From: Candidatus Limnocylindrales bacterium
GTDB lineage: Bacteria > Desulfobacterota > Binatia > UBA1149 > CAITLU01
Reading direction: 5' to 3'
Length of the DNA stretch: 64,000 bases
NCBI GenBank assembly: GCA_035626395.1
Contig: DASPNR010000011.1
Location: 158,504 to 222,503 of the forward strand
Position numbers and translations under genes: made by a program. The stretch's first letter is position 1. Each line of letters begins with the position of its first letter. The notes beneath the pieces are model-generated. The model searched no databases. It saw nothing but the letters and a program-made list of their open reading frames with translations, and was not told where the DNA came from. Positions 17,841-26,720 of this stretch are shown here, piece after piece.

Positions 17841-20800
17841 GCCGAGCCGGTGCCTACGGTGATGCTGAAGTTGAACGCCGTGCCGTTGCCGGCCGTGTCC
17901 CGCACCGAGCCCGCCAGCACGCGCAGCACGTAGAAGCTGTCGGGCTCCAGCGGCTGCAGCGGCTCCACGCGCACGACCCTGCGGTCCTCGTCGAGCGCGA
18001 CGGCGATGTCGATTGCCTTGTCCGGAGTCTGGCGCGTCAGCGTGATCGCACCGGTATCGACGGTGGTCGGATCGAGCGCCTCGCTGTACTCGATCGCAAA
18101 GCGCGCCTGGCGCGGCAGCTCGGTGGCGTTGCCCACAGGACTGGTGCGCACGACCACCGGCGCGACGAAGTCGGTGCCGGGGCCGGTGGTGAAGCTCGCC
18201 GTCACCGGCTGTGCCGCATTGCCCGATGCGTCGGCGATGCCGTCGAGCGTGACCTCGTACTCGGCTCCGGCCTCCAGGATGTGCAGCGGCGTGAACACGA
18301 CGCGCCGATTGGCGTCGTCGAAGGAGAACGAGCCTTCCACCGGCGCGTCGCCGGCGCTGACCGCGAAGCTGGCGGCGTCGACGCTGCGCGGATCGACCGG
18401 CTCGTCGAACAGGGCGTTGACGTGCGCGTTGCGCGGCACGCCTTCCTCTCCGTCGGCCGGATCGAGCAGCACCAGGCCCGGCGCATCGGCGTCGGGCTCG
18501 AACACCGTGCTGAAGCTGGCCGACGTGTTGAACTGCACCGTGTTGCCGGCAACGTCCTCGGCCTGGTTCAGCACCGAGATCGTGTAGGCGGTGCCCACCG
18601 ACAGCGGCGCCGACGGCACGAGGAAGGCCGTGCGGCCGTCGTCGCTGAGGCTCAGCGTGCCGGTCACCACGGCATTGGTCGTCTGGTTGCGCACGGCGAG
18701 CACGCCGGCATCGAGCGACGCCAGCGCCATCGGCTCGCTGAACTGCACGGCGATGACGGGATTGATGGGCTGCCCCGCGCCCGTCGGCGTGTATCGCACC
18801 ACCGCCGGACGCACGAGGTCGGGCCCTGCGCCCGTCTCGAAGCCGGCCGCGAACGGCGCCACCGGATTGGAGGCCGCGTCGCGCACGCCGCTGACGGTCA
18901 GCGTGTACGCCGACAGCGGCTGCAGCGGCGCGTGCGGAGTGAGGGTCACGAGCGTGTCGCCGTCGCCGAACGTGAAGCTGGCCGGCACCGCCGTGCCCCC
19001 CGGCCCTTCCAGAATCATCGTCGTCGCATCCGCCGTCAGCGGGTTGATGCGCTCGCTCATCTGCACGCGGACGATGGCGTTGATGCCGACGCTCGTTGCG
19101 CCGTCGGGCGGCGTCACCGACGTCACCGCCGGCGGCGCCGTCTCGGTGCCCGCGCCGGTCTGGAAGGAGAAGAAGCGGTTGTTCGCGAGCGTGCCGCCGC
19201 CGGCATCCGCCACCGTGGTGTCGAAGGTGACGTTGACCGTGGCGCCGGCCGGCAGCGGAGCGTCGGGCGTGAAGCGGGCGACGGTGCCGGTGGCATCCAG
19301 CGTGCGGGTGCCGGCGATGAACGCGTTGTTGCTCAGGCGCACGGCAAAGCTCGTCTCGGTCAGCGACGCCAGGCTCATCGGCTCCGAAAAGCGCGCGAAG
19401 AACGAAGCGTTGGTGCCGACGGGCGCGCAGCAGACCGGGAAGACCGACACCACCGTCGGCACCGTGGCCGCCGCATCGGCCGCGACCTGATAGGTGGAGC
19501 GGAACAGGCTCGGGAGCGTGTTGCCTTCCACGTCGGCCAGGTCGGTGGTGACGAACACCTCGCCGAGGGCTGCAAAAGGAAGCGGCAGGTCCGGCGTGAA
19601 CGTGATCGTCGGCGACGGCGTGGGATCGTTGACCTCGAACAGCACCTGCCCGTTCTCGTTCCGGTGCGTTCCTTCGACGAGGTCGCCGTTGGCCGAAACG
19701 AACAGCGAGCGCGGGACCAGCCCCGGCGGGACCGGCTCGCTGACGAACAGCGTGACGCCGCGCGACGGCGCCACGCCGGTGGCACCGGAGCCCGGCCGCA
19801 CGGTGACGACCGTAGGCCGGGTGGTGTCGGGCGTGGCCGCAGTGATGAAGCTGACGACGGTGTCCGCGAGCGGGTTTCCCGCCAGGTCGGTCACGCCGGG
19901 GTCCAGCACGACGTCCACCTGTCGCCGTCCCGGAAGCTCGGCCGAGGGATCCAGAATGATCGTCGTGTTGTCGGCCGAGCGTGACAGGTTCAGGCCGAAG
20001 CGCGCGCCGTCGATGAAGAGGTGCACGTTGTCGTCGTCGATGGTCTGCGGGTGCAGCGACTCCGAGAACGTCAGCACGATGTCGGCTCCCACCGGCACGT
20101 CCACGCTCTGATGATCCGGCGCGGCGGCGATGAGCTCGGGCGGCGTCGTGTCGGTGCTGGAGGCGCCCGTGGTGAACGCGGCGCTGCTCGTCAACATCTG
20201 GTTGCCCGCGGTGTCGGCGATGGCCGAGCCGGCCATCGCGGTGTAGCTGGCCTGCGGCAGCAGCGGCGATGCGGGCGTCAGCGTGGCCACGGTGCCGGCC
20301 GCATCGAGCGAGACGGCAGCGGGAATGCGCCCGCTGACGCCGGTGCGTGACAGCGTCAGCGTATCGGGCGTGACGGTGGCGCCATTGATGCGTTCGGAGA
20401 AGGTGACGACGACGCTGGTTGCCACCGGCACGTTGGCCGCATTGTGCGCAGGATTGAAGCTGGCGGTGGGACGCGCGGTGTCGGCGATGGCCGAGGCCGA
20501 GGTCGTGAACGTGGCCACCAGGTCGGCGGTGCCGTCGGCCGCGCGCGGCGTCGCGCCCTGCTCGGCCGCGCCCTGTTCCTCGCCGAAGACATTGCCGGAG
20601 CGATCCTCGACGCCGTCGACGATGATCGAGTACTGCGTGGACGGCACGAGGTTGGCGGCCGAATCGAGCACCACGCGCCGGTTCGCATCCTCCAGCGACA
20701 GCGTGGCCGCCACCGCTCCGCCCGGCCCCTGCAGGTAGAAGCTCGACGCCGTCAGCGACGGCGCCGCGATCGCCTCGTCGAACTGCACCTCGACAGCGAC

Positions 20801-23800
20801 GTTGACCGGCACCTGCGTGGACTGGTGCGGCGGGTTGACGAACGTCACCACCGGCGGCTCCTCGTCGCTCTGCGCCGTCATGGTGCTGAAGGAGATGTAG
20901 TTGGCGAACATGAAGTTGCCCGCCACGTCGCTCAGGGAGCTCTCGAGCCTGAGCTGATACTCGCGCGCCAGCTCCAGCGGCGCCAGCGGCGTGACCGTCA
21001 GCAGCGTACCGCTTTCGTCGAGGCTGCGCTCGACGGCGACGCTGCGGCTGGTGCGCAGGTCGTGAAGATTGACGCTGGCATCGCCGACGGAGAGCGCGTT
21101 CAACCGCTCGGAGAAACGCACCTTGGCAACGACGTCGGTGCTGACGTTGTCGGCGGCGTGGGCGGGGCTGCTGGAGAGGACGACGGGGCGCGTGGTGTCG
21201 GTGCCGGCGCCGGTGGTGAACTGCGCCTGCACCGGCGCAACGAGCGCGTTGCCGGCGAGATCGCGGATGCGGCCGGCATCGATATCGACGGCGTAGGCGG
21301 TGCTCGCCGCCAGCGGCGCCGACGGCGTCAGCCGCACCACGCGGTTGGCATCGCGCAGGCTGACCGAGGCGGCCACCGGCGTTCCCGCCAGAAGCAGCCG
21401 CACGGCGGCGCCCCTGGCGGTCAGCCCATCCACCGGCTCGCTGAAGCGGACCTCGACGAAGGAGTTGGTGGCGACGGCGCTGGCGCCGTCGAAAGGGTTG
21501 GTGCCCACCACCGTCGGCGGCTCGTCGTCGGTCGCAAAGCCGGTGGTGAACGACGAGCCGACGTTGGTGAACAGCACGTTGCCGGCCACGTCGAGCACGT
21601 TGCCGAGCACCGCGGAGTTGTGGCTGGTCCCCACGCCCATCGTGGTCGTGGGCACGTAGAACGCGTAGCGCGCGCTCGCATCGACCGAGCGCACGGCCGG
21701 CACCAGCGTAAGCAGCGTGTTGTTGCGGACGCGGAACGTGGCCGGCCCGAGCGTGGTCGGATCGATGGGCTCGTCGAACACCGCCGTGGTCACGGCATCG
21801 AGCGGAACGCCGCTCGAGTCCGGATCCAGATCCAGGACCTTCGGCTTGACGGTGTCGGTGGTGGTGCCGGTGACGAAGCTCGCGGTGTAGGCGTCTTCGA
21901 GGATGTTGCCGGTGCGGTCGCGCACGGCCTCGACCGTCAGCTCGCACGGCGTCGAGGCCGGAAGCTGCGCCGCCGGACGCATGCTGGCCCAGCGGCCGTC
22001 CTCGGAAACGCGCACCGTGCCCGCCACCGCGCCCGATCCGCAGTCCAGCGTCACCGTCTGCGTGCTCAGGCTGGAGGCCCGCATCGTTTCGGCGAAGCGG
22101 ATGAGGACCGCGCTGTTGCGCACGACGCCGCTGGCGCCGTCGGCAGGAATCGTCAGCTCCACCGCCGGCGGCGACTGGTCGGGGTCGAAGGGGTCGGTCT
22201 CGGCCTCGGCTTCCTCGGCGTTGGTCAGACCATCGCCGTCGTCGTCGTCGTCCGCATCGCCGGCGTCGTTGGGGTTCAGGCCGAAGGTCGACTCGAAGAA
22301 GTCCGACATGCCGTCGTCGTCGCTGTCAGCGTCGCGCGGATCGCTGGTGGCCCCGTCGCTGCCGGGCAGCAGTTCCTCGCCGTCGGTCAGTCCGTCGTCG
22401 TCGGTGTCGGGATCGGTCGGATCGGTGCCTTCGGCCAGCTCCTCCAGGTTGATGATGCCGTCTCCGTCGCTGTCCTCGCTGCCGTCGTTCTGCCCGTCGC
22501 CGTCGCTGTCGGCGACGGTGGGATCGAGACCCAGCGCGACCTCGTCTCCGTCGAGCACGCCGTCGTCATCGCTGTCGGCGTCGAGAAGGTTGATGGGGCC
22601 GCTCCCGTCGCTGTTGCTCGTACGACTGCGCTCCTCGCCGTCGATCAGGCCGTCGCCGTCGCTGTCGGCCAGCAGCGGCTGCGAGCCCAGCATCGCCTCC
22701 AGGCCGTCGGACACACCGTCGCCGTCGGTGTCGCTGAGGAAGATGCTGGTGCCCGCCTGGTACTCCTGCAGGTTGCTGCGTCCGTCCTTGTCGAAATCCT
22801 GCGCGGCATCTCCGGCGAATTGCGGATCGAGACCGTCGCCTCCGCCGGCCCCGAGCACCTCCAGCTCGGCCAGGCCCGGCGTCTGGCTCTCGTCGGCCAG
22901 CGACGTGAAGCGCACGCGCCGCACGCCCTCGAGCGCAGCGGGAACCCGAAGATCGCGCCGCGGCGCCGGCAGGCTGACCATGCCGCTGTCGAAGATCTTG
23001 ACGTTGCCCGCGTTGAACGCCTCGAAGCGTCCCTGGAAGATGTCGCGCCCGTCGGCAATGCCCCGGTTGCCGACCACGCCCACCTGCAGCGTGCCGGCCG
23101 AGACGGGCAGCACCACTTCGACGAACGGCGCCTGGCCCTGGTTGGCCGTGTCGCCCGAGGCGGTGAACCACGACGTGAGCAGCTCGCCGTCGATGACCAG
23201 GCTCGCGCTGCCCGTGTTGCTGCTGGCGGCGGCGGTCGCTCCGGTCTCGCGCGCCAGGTTGCGGCCGCCGGGGTCGGTGGCGTTGGCCAGCTCGTAGTCG
23301 TCGGGAATGCCGTCGCCGTCGCCGTCGTTGCTCAGCGTCACGCCGAGCGCGATCGATCCGACCAGACCCTCGTTGACGACGTTGATGAGGACGTTGCCGC
23401 TGGAGACGGCGGTGACCAGGCCGCCGGCGCCGACCGTGGCCACGGCCGGGTTCGACGACATGTAGAACGTTCCGGCGGAGGCGGCGGTCAGATCGATGAG
23501 GCTGTCGTCGACCAGCACTCCCTGCACCGTCAGCTGCGAGGTCGGCGCGGCCGCCGTCAGCATGGTCGAGGTCGCGCCGATCTGCAGGATCACCGGGATG
23601 GGATCGACCTGCGCCGTCTCGATGGGGCCGACGTTCGTGGATCCGTCGGGGACGCCGGTGACGAACGGCCCCTGGCCGTACATCGTCCCTTCCTCGCGCA
23701 GGCAGAGGACGCGCACGCGGAAGGGACCGGCAGGCATCGGAATGTTCGGAATGGCGAAGGTTCCGTCGGCGTTGACCGCGACGTTGCGCGTGAGGATCTT

Positions 23801-23929
23801 GGCCGTGCAGGTCTGGTCGAGTTCGAAGTCGGCGCGCACGGGCGAGGCGCTCAGTGCACACGCCAGCGCAGCGGCGGCGATCCCGGTGATGCGCAAAGCG
23901 TAGCGTGGCTGGCGGCGCTCCTCGTTCAT
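14846..23929 (-). CDS. Giant exported protein: discoidin-like domain, calcium repeats and 22 Ig-like (SbsA/Big_5 type) modules
   Basis: A 3,027-aa protein. The start at 23929 has AGGA six bases upstream; an ATG at 23935 is an alternative. A signal peptide spans about residues 1-28. A discoidin/F5-8C-like region follows at about 221-360, then thrombospondin-3-like calcium repeats (DSDGDGLIDGEE and variants) at about 360-580. From about 586 to the end run 22 modules of about 110 aa. Each has a strand such as VPVNVAVEVQFDE and a closing DxxGN element, as in bacterial Ig-like domains of surface proteins. Modules 5-13 and 14-22 are homologous in order. It is the last gene of a four-gene operon, 8 bases after the metallopeptidase. 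It may be an adhesin or surface-layer fibre. Confidence 0.85.
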   Translation of the reverse strand: MNEERRQPRYALRITGIAAAALACALSASPVRADFELDQTCTAKILTRNVAVNADGTFAIPNIPMPAGPFRVRVLCLREEGTMYGQGPFVTGVPDGSTNVGPIETAQVDPIPVILQIGATSTMLTAAAPTSQLTVQGVLVDDSLIDLTAASAGTFYMSSNPAVATVGAGGLVTAVSSGNVLINVVNEGLVGSIALGVTLSNDGDGDGIPDDYELANATDPGGRNLARETGATAAASSNTGSASLVIDGELLTSWFTASGDTANQGQAPFVEVVLPVSAGTLQVGVVGNRGIADGRDIFQGRFEAFNAGNVKIFDSGMVSLPAPRRDLRVPAALEGVRRVRFTSLADESQTPGLAELEVLGAGGGDGLDPQFAGDAAQDFDKDGRSNLQEYQAGTSIFLSDTDGDGVSDGLEAMLGSQPLLADSDGDGLIDGEERSRTSNSDGSGPINLLDADSDDDGVLDGDEVALGLDPTVADSDGDGQNDGSEDSDGDGIINLEELAEGTDPTDPDTDDDGLTDGEELLPGSDGATSDPRDADSDDDGMSDFFESTFGLNPNDAGDADDDDDGDGLTNAEEAEAETDPFDPDQSPPAVELTIPADGASGVVRNSAVLIRFAETMRASSLSTQTVTLDCGSGAVAGTVRVSEDGRWASMRPAAQLPASTPCELTVEAVRDRTGNILEDAYTASFVTGTTTDTVKPKVLDLDPDSSGVPLDAVTTAVFDEPIDPTTLGPATFRVRNNTLLTLVPAVRSVDASARYAFYVPTTTMGVGTSHNSAVLGNVLDVAGNVLFTNVGSSFTTGFATDDEPPTVVGTNPFDGASAVATNSFVEVRFSEPVDGLTARGAAVRLLLAGTPVAASVSLRDANRVVRLTPSAPLAASTAYAVDIDAGRIRDLAGNALVAPVQAQFTTGAGTDTTRPVVLSSSPAHAADNVSTDVVAKVRFSERLNALSVGDASVNLHDLRTSRSVAVERSLDESGTLLTVTPLAPLELAREYQLRLESSLSDVAGNFMFANYISFSTMTAQSDEEPPVVTFVNPPHQSTQVPVNVAVEVQFDEAIAAPSLTASSFYLQGPGGAVAATLSLEDANRRVVLDSAANLVPSTQYSIIVDGVEDRSGNVFGEEQGAAEQGATPRAADGTADLVATFTTSASAIADTARPTASFNPAHNAANVPVATSVVVTFSERINGATVTPDTLTLSRTGVSGRIPAAVSLDAAGTVATLTPASPLLPQASYTAMAGSAIADTAGNQMLTSSAAFTTGASSTDTTPPELIAAAPDHQSVDVPVGADIVLTFSESLHPQTIDDDNVHLFIDGARFGLNLSRSADNTTIILDPSAELPGRRQVDVVLDPGVTDLAGNPLADTVVSFITAATPDTTRPTVVTVRPGSGATGVAPSRGVTLFVSEPVPPGLVPRSLFVSANGDLVEGTHRNENGQVLFEVNDPTPSPTITFTPDLPLPFAALGEVFVTTDLADVEGNTLPSLFRSTYQVAADAAATVPTVVSVFPVCCAPVGTNASFFARFSEPMSLASLTETSFAVRLSNNAFIAGTRTLDATGTVARFTPDAPLPAGATVNVTFDTTVADAGGGTLANNRFFSFQTGAGTETAPPAVTSVTPPDGATSVGINAIVRVQMSERINPLTADATTMILEGPGGTAVPASFTFGDGDTLVTLTPHAPLQPLSAYTLTVSGVRDAASNPVAPFAAGFETGAGPDLVRPAVVRYTPTGAGQPINPVIAVQFSEPMALASLDAGVLAVRNQTTNAVVTGTLSLSDDGRTAFLVPSAPLSVGTAYTISVLNQAEDVAGNTVQFNTSASFSTVFEPDADAPGLVLLDPADGEEGVPRNAHVNALFDEPVDPRSVDAASFAVSAGDAPVEGSFSFDDANRRVVFTPLHILEAGAEYEVTLDGIADASGNAAQPVTASFTTGPGTDFVAPVVVRTSPVGNATELPRQARFAIEYSEALDPTTVDTGAITLTRQTPDKAIDIAVALDEDRRVVRVEPLQPLEPDSFYVLRVLAGSVRDTAGNGTAFNFSITVGTGSAMTDATAPGILSVSPVDAQTQVPVNTTVQLQASEALSQVALQAGAVRLEQSGQVVPAAVSLSAGERRIRIDPNASLAASTTYTVVVDGIEDYAGNSIGGGVRIGVDGVIDFTSSFTTAASAVADTTAPSVQSVVPANGSTGVPVGQVVTLNFSERVAAPTVHSDSIYLEMPGLAGHLAASVALNAAGTQATVTPLLPLPPSTVITVRAPAGSLTDTAGNANFSFSSTFTTAATGADATAPTVLDVTPDDGASGVPVFQSVVVTFSESVRSSTLTTDTAVLYVDGSEVATTLTRSLDNTVLRIDPSTALPAGSQVTLLLTDAIQDLSGNALSDFAASFTTAAAFDNAAPQVRRVRPPSGATGVATGTSGVVFFSEPVDAASAVSSMFVAADGVLQDATVVGSSADQVQEIVPDAPLPDDSFIELFVTSDLEDVAGNNLASFRSTFRTAADEAAVAPTVQSIYPGCCTGWPRNARFAVRFSEPVLAGSIHANTVTVVDLTTGLPIDGARTLLDGGRLLVFAPASDYVANHAIRITLTTGITDLTGTPLAAQVQSQMTVGAATDAVVPAVVSLSPAQGTQDVGTNAALRARFSEPVNPLTVSAATITLDDGNGVHTPCFLTVAGDNMSVVVEPHAPLLENTAYTLEASGILDVGGNAIAPALAGFTTGDGPDFDAPTIVHIAPEGSGQPVSSVVSVVFSEPMDEGSFHDLNAFLRRNDTSATLPATRSFSADGRTLFLTPTAPLPTSVPVRLILGGGIEDIAGNGHGGFSLIIFTTGTASDAAAPLLVSTAPEDGDTALPINALAMVQMNEVVDASLVGPATVFLEEEGGAVVESIYSFEDADRRILVRPVDPLDPSSTYVLTVQGLRDTSGNDLAGSHEFSFTTEAGADFFAPSVSSSVPAHLAAGVSRSSAVTLTFTEPLALPSVAASAFALTSSPGNVPVPFTVAVNAERTMVTLTPNAMLAGNTLHIVRAHAGAAAVRDRAGNQVSTSFQASFTTGP
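17841..20870 (-). repeat. Super-repeat copy A (Ig-like modules 5-13)
   Basis: Nine Ig-like modules, about 1,010 residues. Module i here matches module i+9 in the following block. Module 9 carries FPVCCAPVGTNA, and its partner, module 18, carries YPGCCTGWPRNA. Modules 5 and 14 share a long insert before the next strand. Similarity is also seen at DNA level, for example 19425-19560 against 16440-16575. Boundaries are approximate. Confidence 0.7.
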
Positions 23930-23937
23930 CGCCATTC

Positions 23938-25707
23938 CTACTTCGGCATCACGCTGGCCGGATCGACGACCGGCGCGGTGTTGTCGACGACGACCTTGCC
24001 CTGCTTTTCGGGGGAGGTCGCCGGATTGCGATCGCGGTCGTACCAGGCGCCGATGACCTTCAGATACTTCTCCTCGCGGTCCACGGTCGTGTTGGGATCT
24101 CCGACCCAGTCCGGCCGCATGTCGTCCTCGAAACCGTGCTGGTTCTCCGAGACCGCCACCAGATCCCAATCGCCATCGCCCTTGCCGGGTCCGAACGTGG
24201 TCGTGTCGAGCTCGATCGTCGCGTCCACGCCGGAGAACGCGACCTGCGGCGTGAAGCTCGCGAAGGCGGCGAAGCTGTCGTTGAGGTCGTCGAACGCGCG
24301 CTTGTAGCCGATCTTCACCTTGGAGGCGGGCGTGACGTTCTGGACGCCGAGGACCACCGCGGGCGTGGTCTGCAGCCGCGTCGTCACCGTGCCGCGCAGG
24401 TAGGAAAAGCCGGCGATGTCCTTGTAGTTGCCCTCGGTGGCAGCGTCGGCGTCGTCCGGCGGCGCGGTCTCGTCGAACGGCGAGGTGGTCAGGCGCGCGC
24501 GTGTCCAGAAGATTCCGTGCTGCTGCAGGTACCGGAAGAAACGCTTCGTGCGCTGGCTGCCCGCGCCGCTGGTCGAGACGAGGTCCTGCACGAACTCCTG
24601 AATGTCGTTGGGCTTGCCCAGGACGAACTCGCGGAAGAGGACGCCAAAGTTGTCGGTGCCGCCGAAGAGCGGATCGACGTGCACGCGGTAGAAGAAGGCG
24701 CTCAGCGCGCCTTCCACTTCCTCGCCGTTCTCGAAGCTCAGGCCCTCGCGGCCCGTGCTGCCCGACGTGCTTTCCGCGTTCCCGTCGACGTCGTTGGGCG
24801 AGCCGCCGCGCCACGTCGTGAACAGGGAGTCGTCGATCGGATCGACCTTGCCGTCGTTGGCGTGCTCGGCCAGACCGTCGGTGCGGCTCTGCACGTAGCT
24901 GGCCCAGCCCTCGGTCAGCGCGAAGATCGGATTCTTCTCGGAGTTGGAATTGTGGCTGCGGTTGGCGATCCCGTCGGCCACGATGCCGCCGTGATTCTTG
25001 TCGTGCACCAGGTGGGCGAACTCGTGGTAGATGTCCGACTGGTACCCCTGCCCCAGCATCGCCACGTTGACGGCGTTGATGTCGACGTCGGCGATGTTGA
25101 TCTGTTCGAGGAACTCATACGAGGTGGTGCTGTCGGTGACGATGTGCACCTCGATGTCGTAGGTCAGGCTCCAGGGCGCGGTGCCCTTGCGGTTCTCGTA
25201 CCAGGATACGGCCTGGGTGATCAGGCGCGTGAGGTTGGCGATCGACGCTCGCGCCGGGTTCAGGCTGTCCGTCATCAGCAGAACGGTGCAGTTGAGGTTG
25301 GACGCCGGATCGTGGTCCGGAGTCGTACAGAACGTGCCCGGATCGAACGGATCGTTGGCCGGCTTGTGCGACTTCAGCACGATGTGATGCCCGCCGAAGG
25401 ATGCCGACGGCTGCAGCAGGAACATCCAGTCGATCACCACGTAGATGTCGGGATTGAGCTCGGCGCCGAAGTCGGCGGTCGTGATGACGGCCTGGAAGAC
25501 TCCGCCGGCGTCGGTGTAGGTGGTCGCCAGAAGCTGGTCGGCGCCGACGTCGTCGTCGAAGACGCGCACGCGGATTCCCGGGATCAGCTTGATCGAGCTG
25601 TCGGCCACGGTTCCGCTGACCGTGAACGCGGCATGCGACGGATCGGGCAGGGCCCATCCCGCCGCCGCCAGCGCGGTGCACAGCGCAGCCTTCCATACGC
25701 GCATCAT
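23938..25707 (-). CDS. Exported HExxH metallopeptidase-like protein
   Basis: A 589-aa protein from the ATG at 25707, whose first bases overlap the upstream stop (ATGA); GGGAGG lies upstream. The signal peptide is followed by a CarboxypepD_reg-like beta domain (FTVSGTVADSS...IRVRVFDD). The zinc-peptidase motif HEFAHLVHD is followed by a downstream EGWASY, which would supply the third ligand as in gluzincins. The segment after it contains two further beta-rich parts. No known family name could be assigned. Within its operon it precedes the giant Ig-like protein, so surface processing of that protein is one hypothesis. Confidence 0.7.
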   Translation of the reverse strand: MMRVWKAALCTALAAAGWALPDPSHAAFTVSGTVADSSIKLIPGIRVRVFDDDVGADQLLATTYTDAGGVFQAVITTADFGAELNPDIYVVIDWMFLLQPSASFGGHHIVLKSHKPANDPFDPGTFCTTPDHDPASNLNCTVLLMTDSLNPARASIANLTRLITQAVSWYENRKGTAPWSLTYDIEVHIVTDSTTSYEFLEQINIADVDINAVNVAMLGQGYQSDIYHEFAHLVHDKNHGGIVADGIANRSHNSNSEKNPIFALTEGWASYVQSRTDGLAEHANDGKVDPIDDSLFTTWRGGSPNDVDGNAESTSGSTGREGLSFENGEEVEGALSAFFYRVHVDPLFGGTDNFGVLFREFVLGKPNDIQEFVQDLVSTSGAGSQRTKRFFRYLQQHGIFWTRARLTTSPFDETAPPDDADAATEGNYKDIAGFSYLRGTVTTRLQTTPAVVLGVQNVTPASKVKIGYKRAFDDLNDSFAAFASFTPQVAFSGVDATIELDTTTFGPGKGDGDWDLVAVSENQHGFEDDMRPDWVGDPNTTVDREEKYLKVIGAWYDRDRNPATSPEKQGKVVVDNTAPVVDPASVMPK

Positions 25708-26720
25708 CGCGACGCCTCCCACTGCGCCGCCGTGCCGAGGAACGCGACGCGGTAGCTGCCGTCGGCCTGACGGCTCAGCACGAGCTGGTCGCGCAATGTC
25801 TGCGGACTGCCGTCGGCGCCGGCCACGCGCATCTCGCCCACCGTGACTTCAACCGCCGCCTCGCCGACGTGCCTCCACGTGACGGGCCCGAGGTCCTGGA
25901 GCCGGCGCCCGCGCTGCTCCGCCACGAGCTCGTCGAGCACGCGGCCTGGATCGTAGCCGGGCGCCAGCAGCATCCGGATGCGCTCGCGCGAGCCGTCGAA
26001 GCAGGCCTCGTAGTAGCTTCGCAGCAGCGACCGCATCGCCTCCTCGCCCTCGCCGGCATCGTGCAGCCGCTGGCGTCGCGGCGTCTTGGGCGCTGCGGGC
26101 GTGGCAGGGGCGGCGCCGAGAAAGCGGGCCACGTCCGGATTGGCGGCATCGAACGCGTCCACGCCGGCGGGCGCCGGTCCGAGGCTGCGGGCCATCGAAA
26201 GGACCGAGGCGCGCTCGGCGGCGCTGGCATGGTCGCGCGTGAAGGCGACGGTCTCGAGCAGCACGGCGTGCGTCTTGTCGCGTGCGACGTCGGCCGCGGC
26301 GCCGCCACTGCCGACCGAGCGCCCGGCGAGGCCGCGGGCGCTGGCGGTCTGCTGCAACTGCGACGCCTGCGCGTGCACCCGACGGGCCTTGTCGAGAACG
26401 GTCGCGACGACCTGCGGCGGCGTCGGCGACGCGGGCGTGCGCAGATGCAGCTCCGAGCTCTGCCATATCTCGAGCGCGCGCGCCGCCAGGCCGACGTAGG
26501 TTGCCGCACTGCCGACTGCGTCCGGCCCCGCCGCCGACTGCAGCTGCTGCGCGCGCGAGAGCCGCACGTCGACGAGCTCGGCAAAGCCGGCGCGGGCGCC
26601 GTCGACGTCGCCGGCGTGCATGCGCTCGATCAGACGGTCCTCGTCGGTGACGACCTCGGTTGCCAGAGCCGGAAGCGCCACGCACAGGCACGAGGCGACG
26701 ATGACGGCAAGAAATCGCAT
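25704..26720 (-). CDS. Secreted protein with C-terminal NTF2-like fold (putative)
   Basis: 338 aa from the ATG at 26720, whose A is the last base of the preceding gene's TGA (TGATG). A signal peptide (MRFLAVIVASCLCVALPALA) precedes an Ala/Arg-rich helical region of about 190 residues. The last 110 residues (from MRSLLRSYYEACFDGSRE) look like an NTF2/SnoaL-like alpha+beta domain. They end in the typical VEVTVGEMRVAG...LVLSRQADGSYRVAF strands. No catalytic residues are apparent. Tight coupling to both neighbours says it works with the exported operon proteins. The function is unknown. Confidence 0.7.
   Translation of the reverse strand: MRFLAVIVASCLCVALPALATEVVTDEDRLIERMHAGDVDGARAGFAELVDVRLSRAQQLQSAAGPDAVGSAATYVGLAARALEIWQSSELHLRTPASPTPPQVVATVLDKARRVHAQASQLQQTASARGLAGRSVGSGGAAADVARDKTHAVLLETVAFTRDHASAAERASVLSMARSLGPAPAGVDAFDAANPDVARFLGAAPATPAAPKTPRRQRLHDAGEGEEAMRSLLRSYYEACFDGSRERIRMLLAPGYDPGRVLDELVAEQRGRRLQDLGPVTWRHVGEAAVEVTVGEMRVAGADGSPQTLRDQLVLSRQADGSYRVAFLGTAAQWEASR

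Noticed and set aside
14477..19984. A 1,835-codon forward open frame opposite the giant Ig-like gene
   Set aside because: It is an Arg/Gly/His-rich shadow of the GC-rich antisense gene, without a domain or ribosome site. The same holds for long frames at 9398-11932, 20444-24307, 26831-30694 and 43043-46633.
23930..24814. N-terminal extension of the giant Ig-like frame by 295 codons
   Set aside because: The extension is Arg-rich, overlaps the metallopeptidase gene, and a signal peptide plus ribosome site begin at 23929.
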